Assembly (NCBI GenBank): GCA_945643635.1 | Contig: CALZFC010000060.1 | Location: forward strand, 2,416,501 to 2,480,500 | Direction: 5' to 3' | Length of the DNA: 64,000 bases | DNA from: Allodiplogaster sudhausi | Lineage: Eukaryota > Nematoda > Chromadorea > Rhabditida > Diplogasteridae | Shown here: in pieces, positions 23,380 through 36,433 of the stretch | Layout: the number at the start of each line of letters is the position of its first letter | Numbering within the stretch: the stretch's first letter is position 1 | Notes under the pieces: generated by a model | What the model was told of the DNA's origin: nothing | Seen by the model: the letters and a program-made list of their open reading frames with translations, nothing else | Databases searched by the model: none | Made by a program: the position numbers and the translations under genes

Positions 23380-24557
23380 TGCCATTGACACATGGAACAG
23401 CACACATTTCCACCTCCAGAGTGCCCTCAGGAAGTTCAGTTCATTGACAATCGGAGACGCTTCTTTTCCGATTCGAATGCAAACGGTCATCATTCGTGAC
23501 TAAATAATGGGTCTCCCTCCTTTCAACTCTGTAGCTTGCATGCCAAACTATGCCCTCTGCGCCTGTCCCAACGTCTTCACCCTCACCCTCGATCTCTATG
23601 TACTTCTCCAACTTTTTTCCTCTCACCTAAAATCTCTGTTGACCCTCTCTCTCACTTGCACACATTACCTCTTTCTTTCTCACTCTGCTACTCTGTTTTT
23701 TCTTCATGTATCAGTTACACACTTGACCATTTTCCTGCCACATTGGACACTTTCTATGAGATAATGTCAATATGATAAAGCGAAGGGCACGCTGCACACA
23801 CATATTATTGGCGCTGGTTTGCACTGTGAGTACGGTGGTCTGTTTGGAGGGCTGGCTCTGGCTCAATATGGCTGCTCTCTCCTTGGTCTGCGTCGCAGTC
23901 GTGTTATTAAGATTCGAGACTCGTCTTCAGCAAGGATCAAGGAATCGTGCCCGTCTGAGTAATATTGTGATTCATGTGCTTATTGGTGTCTTCTTTCGTT
24001 ACATTCGTAGTCGTTTTTCTTTGTTTCTCTCTTTTTAACTTCTTTTATAAATTTTACATTGATACTGCATTCTAGTGCGACGACCTTGCCCATAAACAGA
24101 GAAAGCCACAGTCATGCTGAATGGTCGGTCAATGATACCGATTTGCGAAACTTGGCTTACTAAAAGTTCTTTTCATTCCGAAGTTCTTGGCAAACCCTCC
24201 ATTCAATTTTTGCGTGCAGACTTTCTAAATCATTGTAATATTTAATTTCTTGTTTTAAATTTTAAATAATTCAAATGGCACTTTTTTCTTTTCATTTACG
24301 CTGTTGCTGTTAAAAATCAGAACAGCATTTTCGGGAGTAAATTGAGTTAATTTACATCTTCCCATTCTTCAAACAATAACCACCCCCCCCCCTTTTTCCA
24401 AATTGGCAACAATGTCGCTTGCGGGCAGTGGTGAATATGTTACTTCCAAAAATTAATTCCTGTCAATGAAAGAGCATAATAAAAATAATTTATTTCATAT
24501 TTACGTAAAATAAAGTAAGTGGAGGGAAGAAACATGTAGTAAGCGAAAGAAGGATAA

Positions 24558-25695
24558 TCAGCTCCGGGCAGCCGGAAGGGAGGCGTAATGATAAGGAGTG
24601 GAAGGTGACTGGGCGGGGGTAGCGGCCGGGGCTGCCGCTTGGGACGCGGAAAGGGACGCGCAGTAGGCAGCGCAATCGGCAGACGAGGGAGAGACGGCCT
24701 GTAAATGGGAAGACATGTATGTTTTTTCATGTGTCATTGTTATCACTGTTCTGTTCCTTCTCCCTTTGTCTCGAATTCATTTGATATCCATCTATGTACA
24801 TCTCTCTCTAACTCTCGGTATCTCTCTTTCCTCCTCACCCTCGTCTTCCTTTGAAGAAGAACAGCAATAGCTTGTCTCTTCCTTCGTCCGTATCCTCCCC
24901 CGCACGAGTTGCAGCAGCATTGCTGGGCGCAGACCGGCTGGATCGACTGAACGGGGCCGTCAATTCAAGTTTACAATTATATAATTGAAGCCATTTTCTG
25001 CAATCTCTAATAATTTTAAGAAGATTTTAGATTTTTTGAAGAATATTCATTCACGTCACAACTTACGATTCCCTGCTGGCAGCAACCGCAGCAGCATTGC
25101 TGGCAGGGAGTGAGCAGAACCTGGGAATTGTAATTTAATATTAATCATTAATCAGCGCAAGCTGCCTTACTGATGGCGTGCCAAAACCACAGCCGCATCC
25201 ACCGCCACCGCATCCGCCGCCGCCTCCACCGCAGCAGCACGACTGCATCGGGGTCACGACGATCTGTGATTATTATCTATTTATATTATTAAATCAATTT
25301 AATCTGTTCATTTGCAATATCTTTGAAAATTCACTTATTTTTTAGTAATGAAAGCCATCTGCACCTTTGGCTGGCAGCAGCAGCACGGCTGGCAGCAGCA
25401 GCAACGCTTGGAGCGATCATCGAGGGTCCCGTTCGTGGCAGCGACGGCGGTGGCGGCAGGATACGCGGAGTACGCGGCCGCGGCTGGAGCGGCGGCCGCG
25501 GGCGCTGCATAAGCCGCCGGCTCTCGTGTCAGAGGAGGAATTGCCTGACGAAATGATTTCCGTGACAACTTCACTCTCATACTTTCAAAATTATGCTGTA
25601 TGATTGACTCTGAGAAAAATAAGTATTAAAAAAGATCTTGCCATGATTACCTGAACAAGGGCAGCACAGCCAAAGAGGATCATGAGGCCAGCCAT
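24558..25695 (-). CDS. P6: secreted Cys-rich multi-exon precursor, paralogue 6
   Basis: The model is complement(24558..24698, 24839..24946, 25067..25120, 25171..25263, 25365..25544, 25651..25695), 206 aa. It has signal peptide MAGLMILFGCAALVQ, pro-region AIPPLTREPAAYAAP, RSKR before CCCCQPCCCC, a Gly/Cys exon with one Cys-to-Phe change (GCGFGTPS), VLLTPCQQCCCGCCQQGI, CAQQCCCNSCGGGYGRRKR with the same extra Gln as P5, and ADCAAYCASL in the last exon. It is apparently intact and is the closest relative of P5. About 360 bp covering exon 1, its intron and the promoter appear identical to P5. Confidence 0.85.
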
Positions 25696-25777
25696 TGTGA
25701 ATTGACAACCAAGAGCAGAGGAAAGGTGAAGCTGAAAGGCTGCGATTGAATGATGTCTGCTGAACCCACCGGAAGCC

Positions 25778-25785
25778 CTTTTATA
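25778..25785 (-). promoter_or_regulatory. TATA box of P6
   Basis: The minus strand reads TATAAAAG about 83 bp upstream of the ATG. Confidence 0.65.
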
Positions 25786-25959
25786 TGCCATTGACACATG
25801 GAACAGCACACATTTCCACCTCCAGAGTGCCCTCAGGAAGTTCAGTTCATTGACAATCGGAGACGCTTCTTTTCCGATTCGAATGCTAACGGTCAGCCTC
25901 ACATTCAAGACTAAATAATGGGCTTCTCGCTTCGTTCATTCAACTTTGTAGCTTGCTCG

Positions 25960-27125
25960 TTAAACTTTCGCAGTCTGCGCCGCTCTCTCTCTCTCTCACA
26001 ATGTCTCTAATTTGCCATCACTTTACGCTCGCATTCACTGCCCTGTACTCTCTCAGTTGCTCTTTCTCTCTCTCGATCCGTTTCTGTCTCCTTTCTTTCT
26101 CACTCTGTTTTTCTTACAACTTTTTTCACCTCGGACACTTCCTCGTCTTCTCTCAAACAAAGTTGCACTCGCCTTTTTCATCGCACTCGTGCGCAATCAT
26201 CAAACAGCAAAGGCTAAAGTGAGAGAGAGACCGAGAGAGAGACCGAGAGAGAGAGAGATAGAGAGATAACATTGGAGAGTAGCGTGAATGAGAGAAATTG
26301 AGAGAGTTAGACAAATAGAAAAGAGAAAGAGAAAAAGAGAGAGAGCGAGCGAGAAAGACACAGAGAGGGAGAAATGGACCCACCGTATTTGCTGATGTTC
26401 AACCTCTCATTGCGAGCTGTTTAATCAACGTCCAACTGGATTGCATGTCATAGATGGAGCACACTTTGCCACACCGGCCATTTATTAGAAAGAACGAGTG
26501 ACTTCATTATTAGCAAATAAAAAACGCATTTATAAAATACAATTAGGGTAACAACTAGAAATGAGATTGTCATATTATTAACTTATATCAGCATTTCGAA
26601 GTTTACTTAAATGTTACGTTTTCAGTCATTGCTTTCATATAGTTAGTGATTTTTAATAAGACATCTTAACAGGTAGATGAGAAAAGATGTGTATATGAAC
26701 AACATTTCAAGTACATAAATTAATCAGATTAAGAAGATTAATTTCAATTCATTTTTCAGTGCTCAAGACGCATTTCAATGGGTTTTTCTGTTCAATATAC
26801 ACTAATTCTACACTATATTGGTAACATTATTCTCTCAAAACAAGTTGACACTGACGAGAAAATTCAAATTTTAGCCATAAAAATTGAGAAAAGCAGCGCA
26901 TTATGTATTCATTTCAGCACATTGTGTTTTGGTACATATAAAACTATTAATTTTGCGTCAGTATCAACTTTTTATTTTTTAGAAATGATGGTCACTAACG
27001 TACTAAAAGTTGCCGAGTTTAGAGGATGAGAATGAACAACTTCATTGAAATGCATCCTAAGCGCTGAAAAATAAAATGTAAATATTCAGAAAAATCTAAA
27101 TAATTTCAGTTTAGTTTTTAATTCT
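25960..27125. other. Gene-free spacer between P6 and TMEM131
   Basis: It is CT- then GA-rich to about 26,370, then AT-rich. I see no supported gene. Confidence 0.6.
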
Positions 27126-27129
27126 CTTC

Positions 27130-30100
27130 TCATCTTACTAATTCAAAAGAATCAGAGGAGAAGGTGGAGGAAGACGAGGAGGAGAAGGAATCGTTCCGAG
27201 CGATGAGAGTGGAGGAGAAGGGAGAGGAATTGTTGAGATCCAAGGGAGCTGGATTCTCTTCTAATCCCACTAATACGAAAGAATAAGAGGAGGAGTGCGT
27301 AGAGGAAGACGGGGAGAAGGAATCGGTAAAAGCGATTGGAGTGGAGGGGGAATCGGTAAGAGTGATTGGAGTGGAGGAGGACATAGAGGAATTGTTGAGA
27401 TCCGAGTGACTGGAAGACACTGCGTTGTCATTTCGGATGGCACAGACAATCGCTCGGTCTCCTTCCAGATAAGCGCAGATCATCATGCAGATCAAACAGA
27501 ACCTCAATATCAACCAAATTCAAATCATCGACAACTCCTAGTCTATATTTTCACACATTCTCTCAGCAGTAATCTACTTTGTGACGCCTTGAGAGGAGAG
27601 ACAAAATTAAGGGAGTCATACGCGGCAGCAGCGACGCAGCAGTAGTACATGAGATGCTCGAAGAGAGGACGGGGGAGGGCGGAGTGGCAGCTGCTCAGCC
27701 TGTCTGCAGGAATGGTGGCCGCCAACGGGAAGACCCAGACGGACCCATTCATGGAAATGTACAATTGCAGGTCCGCATCGTTCGTCGTCGACAAGAAGTC
27801 AGGGGTATAGCTGAACAGAGGACGAGAGCAGATGGGACTAGCTGGCACTGCAGTCATGGCTAGTCTCTCTCTCTCTCTCTCTCTCTCCCTTTCTTTGCTC
27901 TCTCCCCTCACACTCGCTCTTCTCTCCCCGTCCCCTACCTCTCTTCCTCTCTCCTATCTCTCATGACTTGCACATGATTACCTGGATACTTTGGCTCAGG
28001 ACACCTTTTACAAACTTCTTTACTCAGTAGACGGAGGTAACTCTCATGTGAAAAGCGAAACTTACGCCACTTCAAGATTGTAGGTCTCGGTTGGTCGGAG
28101 ACGGAACGGGTAGCAATTTAAGATTCGGAAACCGCGGTTCTCGCATGGAACGTCGTTGATGCTCATGTTGACCACCGAGAAGGGAACTTCGCCGGTGTTC
28201 TGCACCGCGAAGGGACGACGAACTGTCAGCGTGGTTCTCAGAAGATTCATTCTACCTGCAGGTGGGACAGAGAGAAGTGAGAAAGAGAAAGAAAAAGAAA
28301 AGACAAAGAAAGTGAACATTGAGCGAGAAATCGTTAGAGCAAGAGCGAAAAAGATAAAGAGGATAATAGTGAGAAAAATTTACCATAAACAAATGATTTG
28401 CAGTACTCATTCGTAGTCTTTTAAAAGTGAAGTGTGCAAGAGAAACAAATGCCTATCAGCCTATATCAGGAAGTGCAGAAGAAGAACAGGGAAGCAAGTG
28501 GAACTGAAAGAAGAACGGACGTTTCGGATTGTCGCATTCTTCCAGATGATCGTGTCGAATCTCAAAGAGCAGAGGTTGCCTTCCTCGCGACGTAAGCCCC
28601 TCCACTTCCATCCCAATCCGTGCTCCCCTTCCGTACATCACAACGGGCTCCACCATCGTCAGATTGTTCCTAAAACCATCTTGGTCATACCCGAACATCA
28701 GCCGGGGAAGTACCACCCGGAAAAATGCAATACTTCATGTGCATAGGATTACTGTACATGAAAGAAATGACAAGACTTGCCGAATAATGAGCAAGGATGA
28801 GCGAGGAATGTAGTCACTCGGAAGAAAGCCAAGGCGTATGGTGGTCTTTGCATGTGGTTGCAGAATAAATGATAGAGTGAATCTGAGGATAACAATGTTC
28901 ATTCCAAAAAAAACATAACCACGAGAAGGGAAGCCAAGACATACTTCGGCACTCCCATTCCGAGTTCCTTCTCCAGTTCCTCCCTCAAACGTGGCACTGG
29001 ACTATCCTGCTTCAGGTCGAAAAGTTCAGAGTCACGCAAGGTGAACATCATAATTTCCTTCATTTCCACCTGAAAAGTTGAAAGCTGAAGCTTATATTCT
29101 CTTCAGTACAAGTCTTTTATTGTAGAAAATAAACGTCTCTAAAATTGAATTCGGACAAAAGAATACAAGTAGATATGCGCGATCAAAAAGTCTGTTAAAT
29201 ATAGTTGATAAAGATTGCGGTTCTCGAGGAAGTGGAAGGAAAGGCATACGAGTTCAGGGATCGGAGTGAGGAGATCTTCTCTGAAGGCATCGACGACTGC
29301 CTCTCCATCGGGGTAGACGGCCAGGGGCATCAATTGCACGATTACTGGCGCAGACGACGGATTCGTCAGGGTCACGCTCACAATCTACAGTCAACACAAC
29401 TCAATGCCAGAGAACACCAAGAGAAAGGGAAAGAAATAAAATATATTTTAAAAAAGAACAGAGAAGCTGCCAACCGATAAGTTGCCGAGAGCGGTCAGAG
29501 GAAAATGAATCGAATTGCGAGTGAGAAGACGAGGCCACGTCAATTCACCACTCACGGGAACCTAGAGTCATTTCGATATATCTCGTGTCCCCCCCCCTCT
29601 CTTTCTCTCTCTCTACCTCCTTCTCCTCTCTCCCTCCTATGCTCCCTCTCTCTCCCTGACATTCAGCTGCTTGGCTCTGGTGGTGTTAAGGACAATTGTT
29701 GAATTGACGCGATGTCTGCCGGCGGCTACTAGCGCATCAAAGCACGCGAGCTTCTTTCGGTAAAGATAAGCATCGATGTCTGCCAGGTTGGCAGGCAGCG
29801 TGAGCCCGTGAGCGAACCACTGGCCGTCTGTAAGATACGCTGAGGCAATGTTGTACGGTGGAAGATCAATTGCAACCCACAGAGGGAGCCACCCGCTTAC
29901 AGAACAAGACGAGACAAACAGAGGACGGATGCGAAGGAGACACAGACAGTCAGAGGAAAGACACGAAAAAGGATCAAGAGAGAAACGAACCGGGAGTGTG
30001 CAGCTCTAGTCCGAGGTAGCAGTAGTCAGAGAGGCAGTGAAGAGGAGGCATGAGAAGGATTCGGCCGAGGTTAGAGAGATGGCCAGAGCGGAGGGTGAGA

Positions 30101-33100
30101 GGCGGAGAGGAGTGGACATCCTCGAAGAGCAGCCAGGACGGTCCGGAGGAGGAGAGCAAGGAGGACAAGGAACTCAGACGACTCACTACCATGTCTTCTT
30201 CGAAGGAGTTGAACACCTCAATTACATCGCTTCATAGTCGCTATTTAAAAACTTCAGTCGGCTACTCTAAAGTAGAGAAACGATATCAGCATCCCGTAAC
30301 ACCGAAGATTCAGCACAGTGCACCTTTTATGAACTTTTTTTATAGAAATAAAAAAAACGGAAATATTTACTGAAGAGTTATGGAGGTCAAAATCTCAGCC
30401 TAACTTTAAATTGCGATAGGAGATCTTGCCCGGATGAGTCTTCCCAAACGTGACTCTCTCGGGAATAGGGATGAGTCTACCGTAAGAAGCGACTTCGTAC
30501 TCAATGGGAAAGATTCTCTCCTCGAAGTTGGTCTGCAGGCGAAGTTCGCCCTTGGCAAGCTTGCCGGCCACCGCGTCTAAGGGCACTCGGATAAGAAGTT
30601 CAAAGAGCACAGCACTGCCGGCAGGGACGCAAACATCTTCTCTCCTCCGTATGACAGCTCCAACTCTTCTTCGTCTTCTGTCGTTTCTGTCTTGGCTGTG
30701 GTGATGATTGACAGCTTTCTACGGTGGACAATGAAGAGGCGAGTCATCCGAGGGAACGGAAGACGTAAGCGGTTCAGTGTAACCGACGCCGGGTTACGAT
30801 TGCGAACTTCGAACTGTAAAGGTCATATTTTGTTCTCTGCACAAAAAAAAACAAGTAAAATAGTGGAACAATTGCGCTTTCCCTATCATTGTTTTCTTAT
30901 CCACGGATAATTTCATTGCATTGCATGTTTCTTTTAAACGTATTACTTGAATCTTGCACTCTTCTCGATCAAACCTCTCTTAATTTCTCATATCTTAATG
31001 ATGAATCTACTGAATAAAAAAATTAAATTACCCGAGTTACTCGACTGTCATTCCGTTCAATCAGTCCGAAATTGAAATTATGATGATTTTCAGCTGAGTG
31101 CAGTTCAATCTTAAAGCAACCAACGTGCGAATATTGTACAACAGTAGAAAACAAAAGAAGAAGAATGGTTGAATGGAGCAAAGTGAAATTCCAAACTCCG
31201 AAGACTGACTTCCAGACGTCCGTCATAGACTTGGATGGGAATGTCGAAGGTGGAGACATATGTGAAGAGAGTGACGTAGGTGACGAAGGAAGAGGGAGCT
31301 TGTCGAATGTATTGGAGAAGGCAAAGCGGCCGCAGCTCGACAACTCTCTCGAACATTCTCACCTGGAATATAGTCTGTCGATGCTCCCCGAACTACCGCA
31401 AAGTGGCGCCGTCCTTCCAATGGCAGCGAGAGATTGTAGACGGCGACAGGGAACGGCAGGCGCGAGCGGACGCGCAGCGCGTGCCGCGTCTTCGCCTTCA
31501 TTCCCTCGTGCAAGCAGCCGTCGTTCTCTTCCAGCACAACAGACCTGCACCAACAAGTTATACTTTTAAGTCATGTATGTATTTCACACATTATTAAAAG
31601 AACTTCGAAATCTTTCCTCCTCTCTTAGTTATTAGTCTTTATCCAAGTGTCGTCACATTATTTTATTTGATGTCGATTAATAAAATATAAAGAAAGAAAG
31701 ACTAACAACTCAACGCAGAGCAGACATGATAAACTGGCCCAGTATAACAGACGAAGGTGTACCGAATGGAGACATTATGCTTTCCGGCCTTGGAAGTGGC
31801 AATGATTCGTCCAGAGAATCGCTTGACAGAGACTTCGCTGGCATCGATGTTAAGCAAGGAAGTGTCCACTTGCGCCTTGACAATTGGAACCGTGGCCCCT
31901 CAAATACAGATACAACCTAACACAAGAAAAATTGGAGAATTAATGTTGATCAAAAAAAAAAAAAAAAAAAAAAGAAGAAAACAAAAAACACCAACCAGGA
32001 ACACCGAGTCGTGGCGATGTTATGATAATCGGTGGAGGACTTGCGTATTCAAGATAAAGCGCAGAAGTGTCTTCAGGATCCACTACAATCTTTCGCACCT
32101 GAAAGACAAGATTTACAAATGCAAAAATGAAAAAAAAGTGGAGACGGACCTCAGAATTAAGATGCTTCCCAATGGTCGAGTAGGCAGAGAACGTCAACTG
32201 CCGTGAGCGTTCTCCAAAGCGAAGAGTGCCAAAGTCGAGAACATCATTCGATGGGTACACGTCCGGCGTCGAAGTTACCTTAACAATTCAAAATACTTAT
32301 GGGCATAAATTAATCAATATTTGTAAATATGTTAACAAAAAAGGTTTAAAAAAAGATGAACCTCGAATGGCACTTGATAGAATAGCGGAGGAAGCGAGAT
32401 CTTGGTGCCCTCTCCAACCACTACCAACTCGGACTTGATCAGGAGAAAGAGAGTGGCGTTCACTTCCTCTCTTCCAACCAACAGCACGCTTGCCACTGCG
32501 CGGCTCTCGAAAGTACGTAGATCCTGATTACGCGTTTTTATATATATATATATATTTATTTTACAACGCATATTAATAAGGGTAGAACATTCTACTGTAC
32601 GAGATATGATACTGACCCAGACATGCGAAGGTGCAGAAGCAAGTTTCGAGAGCAGCTGCACGAAGAGTCCGCCTCCACTACTGGCAATTTCCAAGATGCG
32701 GAGAGGGTGTGGATGAGGGTTGTGGATCATCAATTCCTTCCGCAGTGTTCCATTCAGAGCTACGCGAGCGCCATAGAACGGCGAAACTCGCTCCGGATTT
32801 GAGAGATTTTTTTAAAGTTTCATTATTCCTATTGCTAATGATTTAAGCATTGGTTTCCCTGTGAATATCCAAGGCAACACTGAACGTACTACTGTAATTA
32901 ATTGATTGAATGTGTAAAAAAAATACCTTCAGAAAGAAAGCCCCAACAGAAGTATGCACAAGAAGAGGAGCTCGAAAAGTGCCGAGTTTTCTGGGCAAGA
33001 AAGCGACAGTGAAACGAGCACACTGAGAAGGCTGAAGGAAGGGTCGTTTGAAGGAGGAAGAGTGACAAAAGATAGAGTCACCCAGCACTCCGTGCACGGA

Positions 33101-34183
33101 CACTCCCTCAGAAGACACTCGGTTGCACACACTCACCAACGCCACTCTCGGCTCGCCGAACTTGCTGAAGATATCAAGGCAAGAAGTCAGAGTTATGCTA
33201 TTTGCTATCTAACTCTGGAATTCAGGAACACTAGTGGATATGATAAGAAGACAATGTTTATTAAGCGAGTTACTTATCTAAGTTTCGTAAAGGCAAAGTG
33301 CACATGTCGCAGATATGCTAATCTTCTTATGTGACATGTATATCTCCAAATGCAAGACAGTCAGAGATGAATAAGAAGCAAGACTCACGTCTGGCCAAAG
33401 TGAAGAGTGGACGGAGAGAACTCGAGCAATGCATTTGCTCCCTCTTCGCTAACATCGAACGTCTCTGCTCTGTAAAGGGCGAATTTGAAAATGTTGACCA
33501 GTCAATTGTTTTATTTAAAAAAACCAACATGGCATCTGAGCCAGCAGTAAAGAAGAGCTCTCCTTCTCTCTGCGTCGTCTCGCTGAAATAGTGAAGCGCC
33601 GCTCCCGTCTGCACGAACGCGGTGTGTCCATCGGGCAGCTCTTCTACGTACGACTCATCCTCCTCCACATTCAACAGGCTGCTCCTCTGCGTCTACAAAG
33701 TTCAGTTTAGCGTGACTCAACAAAGTTTAGCTTAGTGTGACTTTACAAAGTTCAGTTTAGTGTGAATCAAGGAAGCACTACAAGTCTCGCAATGAGTCAT
33801 TCAGCTTACATTTTTTTTGGTAGATAGCGAATACCTACATATTTATGCTAAAGTATAATTAGAATTCTTGACAACGTGAGTCTCGCCCATCTTCATAAAG
33901 TAGTAGATATATGTATATCTGAACTTAGTTTTCACACAACGGCTTCTGTTAAATGAATTGGCCGGTTGAGGCTTTCATATACATATGTAAGCCTCAACCG
34001 GCCAATTTATTTAACAGGAGCCGTTGTGTGAAAACTAAGAGAAAATGAATGAAGAAGCTAGTAAATGGGGACACGAACCTGCACGTTTGAGTAGTCGAAC
34101 TTTGAGGGAGAAGTAATGATAGGTAAGATGATAGAAGAAGGGATGAGAAGAAGAAAAGAAGCAGCGATTTTCAAATCTGCCAT
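27130..34183 (-). CDS. tmem-131: TMEM131 homologue (ER membrane protein for collagen secretion)
   Basis: This is a multi-exon gene of about 20 exons. Exon 1 (34183..34079) is a signal peptide, MADLKIAASFLLLIPSS. Then follow PapD-like/Ig-like repeats: FSPSTLHFGQT|KFGEPR (33,469-33,389 into 33,164-32,927), GARVALNGTLRKELMIHNPH (about 32,800), VLDFGTLRFGERS (about 32,260), FDIPIQVYDGRLEVS (about 31,250), PERVTFGKTHPGKISYRNL (about 30,450), SGELTWPRLLTRNSIHFPL (about 29,540), TLTNPSSAPVIVQLMPLAVY (about 29,370), and FAVQNTGEVPFSVVNMSIN with CENRGFRILNC (about 28,200). Near the C-terminus are YTPDFLS and SALPRPLFEHL, a hydrophobic segment FCLICMMICAYLE (about 27,480) and a Ser-rich tail ending ELVR. 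These match TMEM131 in order throughout. In worms and mammals the PapD-like domain binds procollagen and the tail binds TRAPPC8. A one-base frameshift is needed at about 30,630-30,650, and the penultimate exon junction near 27,530 is not clean. Confidence 0.85.
33924..34039. repeat. Near-perfect 116-bp hairpin in TMEM131 intron 1
   Basis: Arms of about 51 bp (CTTAGTTTTCACACAACGGC and its complement) surround a loop of about 12 bp (CATATACATATG-like). It contains the palindromic GAATTGGCCGGTTGAGGC core. It is either a short foldback element or a structured transcript. No target duplication is obvious. Confidence 0.8.
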
Positions 34184-34870
34184 TCCAACACTGCTTCGTT
34201 CCTTGTTCGCATCGGCAGACGGCAGCCACAAGGAACGCCTGTAAGCGATTTGATAATCAAGCAAAATTACAAGCAAAGCTCATTAACACAGAATAACACA
34301 TGCACAATAAGTTATTTATTATTAATTCTAATCGCTGATGAAATTCAGTCTATACATCAATTTTCAATAAATAATATTTATCTTTCTGTCGCTTTTTTTT
34401 CAAAAATTCTATTGAGTCTTCACATCAAAATTTCTATAAGTAATATTTATTTTTTTTTCACCTATTTTTTTCTAAAATTAGGCCATGGATAAATTTTTTC
34501 TTCTATGGTCTTGCTGCGTCAAAGGTTCTCCAAGTGTTGTCACATCATATTACCTTTGATGTAAATAAATAAATAAATAAATAAGAAGAAGAAAGCAGCT
34601 TGATAAGGAGTGTGCGAGTGACAGAGGAAGATATACATAGAACGCACAGACTTCTCTGGCCAAGTGGATAAGAAGATCGATGAGACAGACACGCCAAGTG
34701 CACAGGCCCACGATCCACCTTTTGTTTACGACGAGCCTCCTGATTTGCACTCTCTGCCTCTCTGCCCACTCTCTCTCTCTCTCCACTCCTTTGCTGCCCT
34801 TCAATTCCTCAGTCTCACAGCACCTTATTCTCTCTCTCTCTGAACCATATCTGACCCAATTAGGTCAGTG
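34184..34870. other. TMEM131 5' flank
   Basis: AT-rich sequence with a short (AAAT)n run (about 34,560-34,585) and CT-rich stretches. No gene is supported. Confidence 0.5.
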
Positions 34871-34872
34871 TC

Positions 34873-35013
34873 TTACGAGAGCCTCTCTGTATGGATACAG
34901 GGGGACTCAATGGGCTGGTATTGATATCCAACATTTAACATTTAAGAGAGCCTCTCAGTAGGACTCAATCATGGCCTGCCCTGGGAATTTTTTTATTTTA
35001 AAAAAAAATGGAA
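34873..35013. repeat. Repeat fragment abutting the palindrome
   Basis: It contains two AGAGAGCCTCTC modules and CCTGCCCTGGGAATTTTT, then GGAAATCACATAT. The same series occurs inside both palindrome arms (36,549-36,642 and inverted at about 43,417-43,510). The left arm boundary falls exactly at the end of this fragment. Confidence 0.65.
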
Positions 35014-35066
35014 ATCACATATGATGATTACAGTTAAATGTGAAAAGTGTACAACATTTGCTCCAG

Positions 35067-35407
35067 ATTCTCTTGACCCCCGTCCGACAGTGCTGCTGCT
35101 GCGGTGGCGGCGGCGGTTACGGCGGCGGCTATGGCGGCGGCTTTGGCGGCGGCGGCTGCGGATGCGGCTGCACCAGCGGAGTTGTACGGGCACTCGGAAA
35201 TATCTTTCTTTTCTAGACATCGATAATCGATAATTAAATACCGTAACCATGCGCATATTGCCTTCTTCAGGCCATTCTACCGGTGCGCGCGCAGTGCTGC
35301 TGCAACCCGTGCTGCTGCGGTGGAGGATATGGCCGCAAGAAGAGACACGCCGTCGCGGCTATCTTTGAGCGAAGGAGAAGAGTGAGGGAGCGAGTGGAAG
35401 GGAGAGG

Positions 35408-35457
<50 letters not shown>

Positions 35458-35767
35458 AGAAGGAGAGAGAAAGAGTCGGAGAGGAGAGAGACAAAACAGT
35501 TACATAGGTTGAATGAGCTAGATATGTACATAGATGAACATGGGTCTTATTCTAAAGGCCGCCGGCCTACCCGTTGTCACTTCTCCGAGCGACGCCGAGT
35601 GTGCATCGTATTGCGCAACGGCAGCTGCCGACTCCGGCTCCGGCTCCGGTTCCCTTTCCGGCTATGGCTCGGCTCCGGCAGTCGCATCATTCGCCGACGC
35701 CATTGCTGCCGCCTCATCGGCTGCGGCCGCTTCAGCCGCAGCAGCCATGACAGTCGCGAGGGGATAG
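35067..35767 (+). pseudogene. Inverted partial copy of P7 (exons 4-6 only)
   Basis: Exon copies lie at 35067-35183 (ILLTPVRQCCCCGGGGG), 35271-35381 (AILPVRAQCCCNPCCCGGGY, then GRKKRHAVAA) and 35558-35767 (DAECASYCATAAADSGSGSG). They are almost identical to the right-arm exons. There is no signal-peptide exon, no pro-region exon and no promoter, because the arm ends within intron 3. It is an unlikely gene, although the three exons remain open. Confidence 0.75.
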
Positions 35768-36250
35768 AGGAGAGGATGGAGAGTGTCGATGTTGTTTCAC
35801 ATTGAATAAATTATTTATTGTTTTCGAGAAGATTTTCGTCTGGTTTACGAACAAAATTTGACTAATATATTCCAAAACTGTGCGTGGTTTTTTTTTTGAT
35901 TCGAGTGGGAATGGTGACGAATGAAACTCGGGAATAGAAAGGATTTGTAGACAACAAGTTAACATCCATGGCTTACAGTGAGAGCAATGCACTCGAGAAA
36001 ATGCATTAATAGTACACACATACATGTCGCACAAATTTGTCGTTATATCACGGCTAAATTCTCTATGTATGTGCATATGTACATTCATATATGCATGTAC
36101 ATACATAAGCTAAAAGTGAATTAAAATAGTTGAAATGTCCAAATAAATTATTATGAAACAGAAAATGCATAAAAATGGTCAGGAATTAAAATATTCATAA
36201 AAGTCATCGTAATTCATTTTTGTGCGCTTTCTAACTAGAAGTAATTTTAA

Positions 36251-36433
36251 AGGAGGACGGTCACTGAAAAATTATGTGATATTTCAAATTGCCGCGGCCA
36301 TTCGCACTCTCATTCGCGCATGCTATTTTCACGCAACGGGTTTGTGCGATCTGCGAAAGAGCACAGTGAGGAATCACAGGGTAGACGCAGCAATTCGAAC
36401 CCTAATTAAATATTTTTCGGTGATCGCCCTCCT
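36251..36433. mobile_element. MITE with TTAA flanks (left-arm copy)
   Basis: TTAA|AGGAGGACGGTCACTGAAAAA on the left and the complement of AGGAGGGCGATCACCGAAAAA on the right give inverted repeats of about 24 bp. TTAA stands at both ends. It has no coding capacity. The mirror copy is at 43,626-43,808 and a diverged relative at about 45,254-45,488. TTAA flanks suggest piggyBac-type target choice (inference). Confidence 0.7.

Noticed and set aside
31940..32260. Poly-A tract near 31,950 as a retrotransposon tail
   Set aside because: It is inside a TMEM131 intron with no upstream element or target duplication visible.
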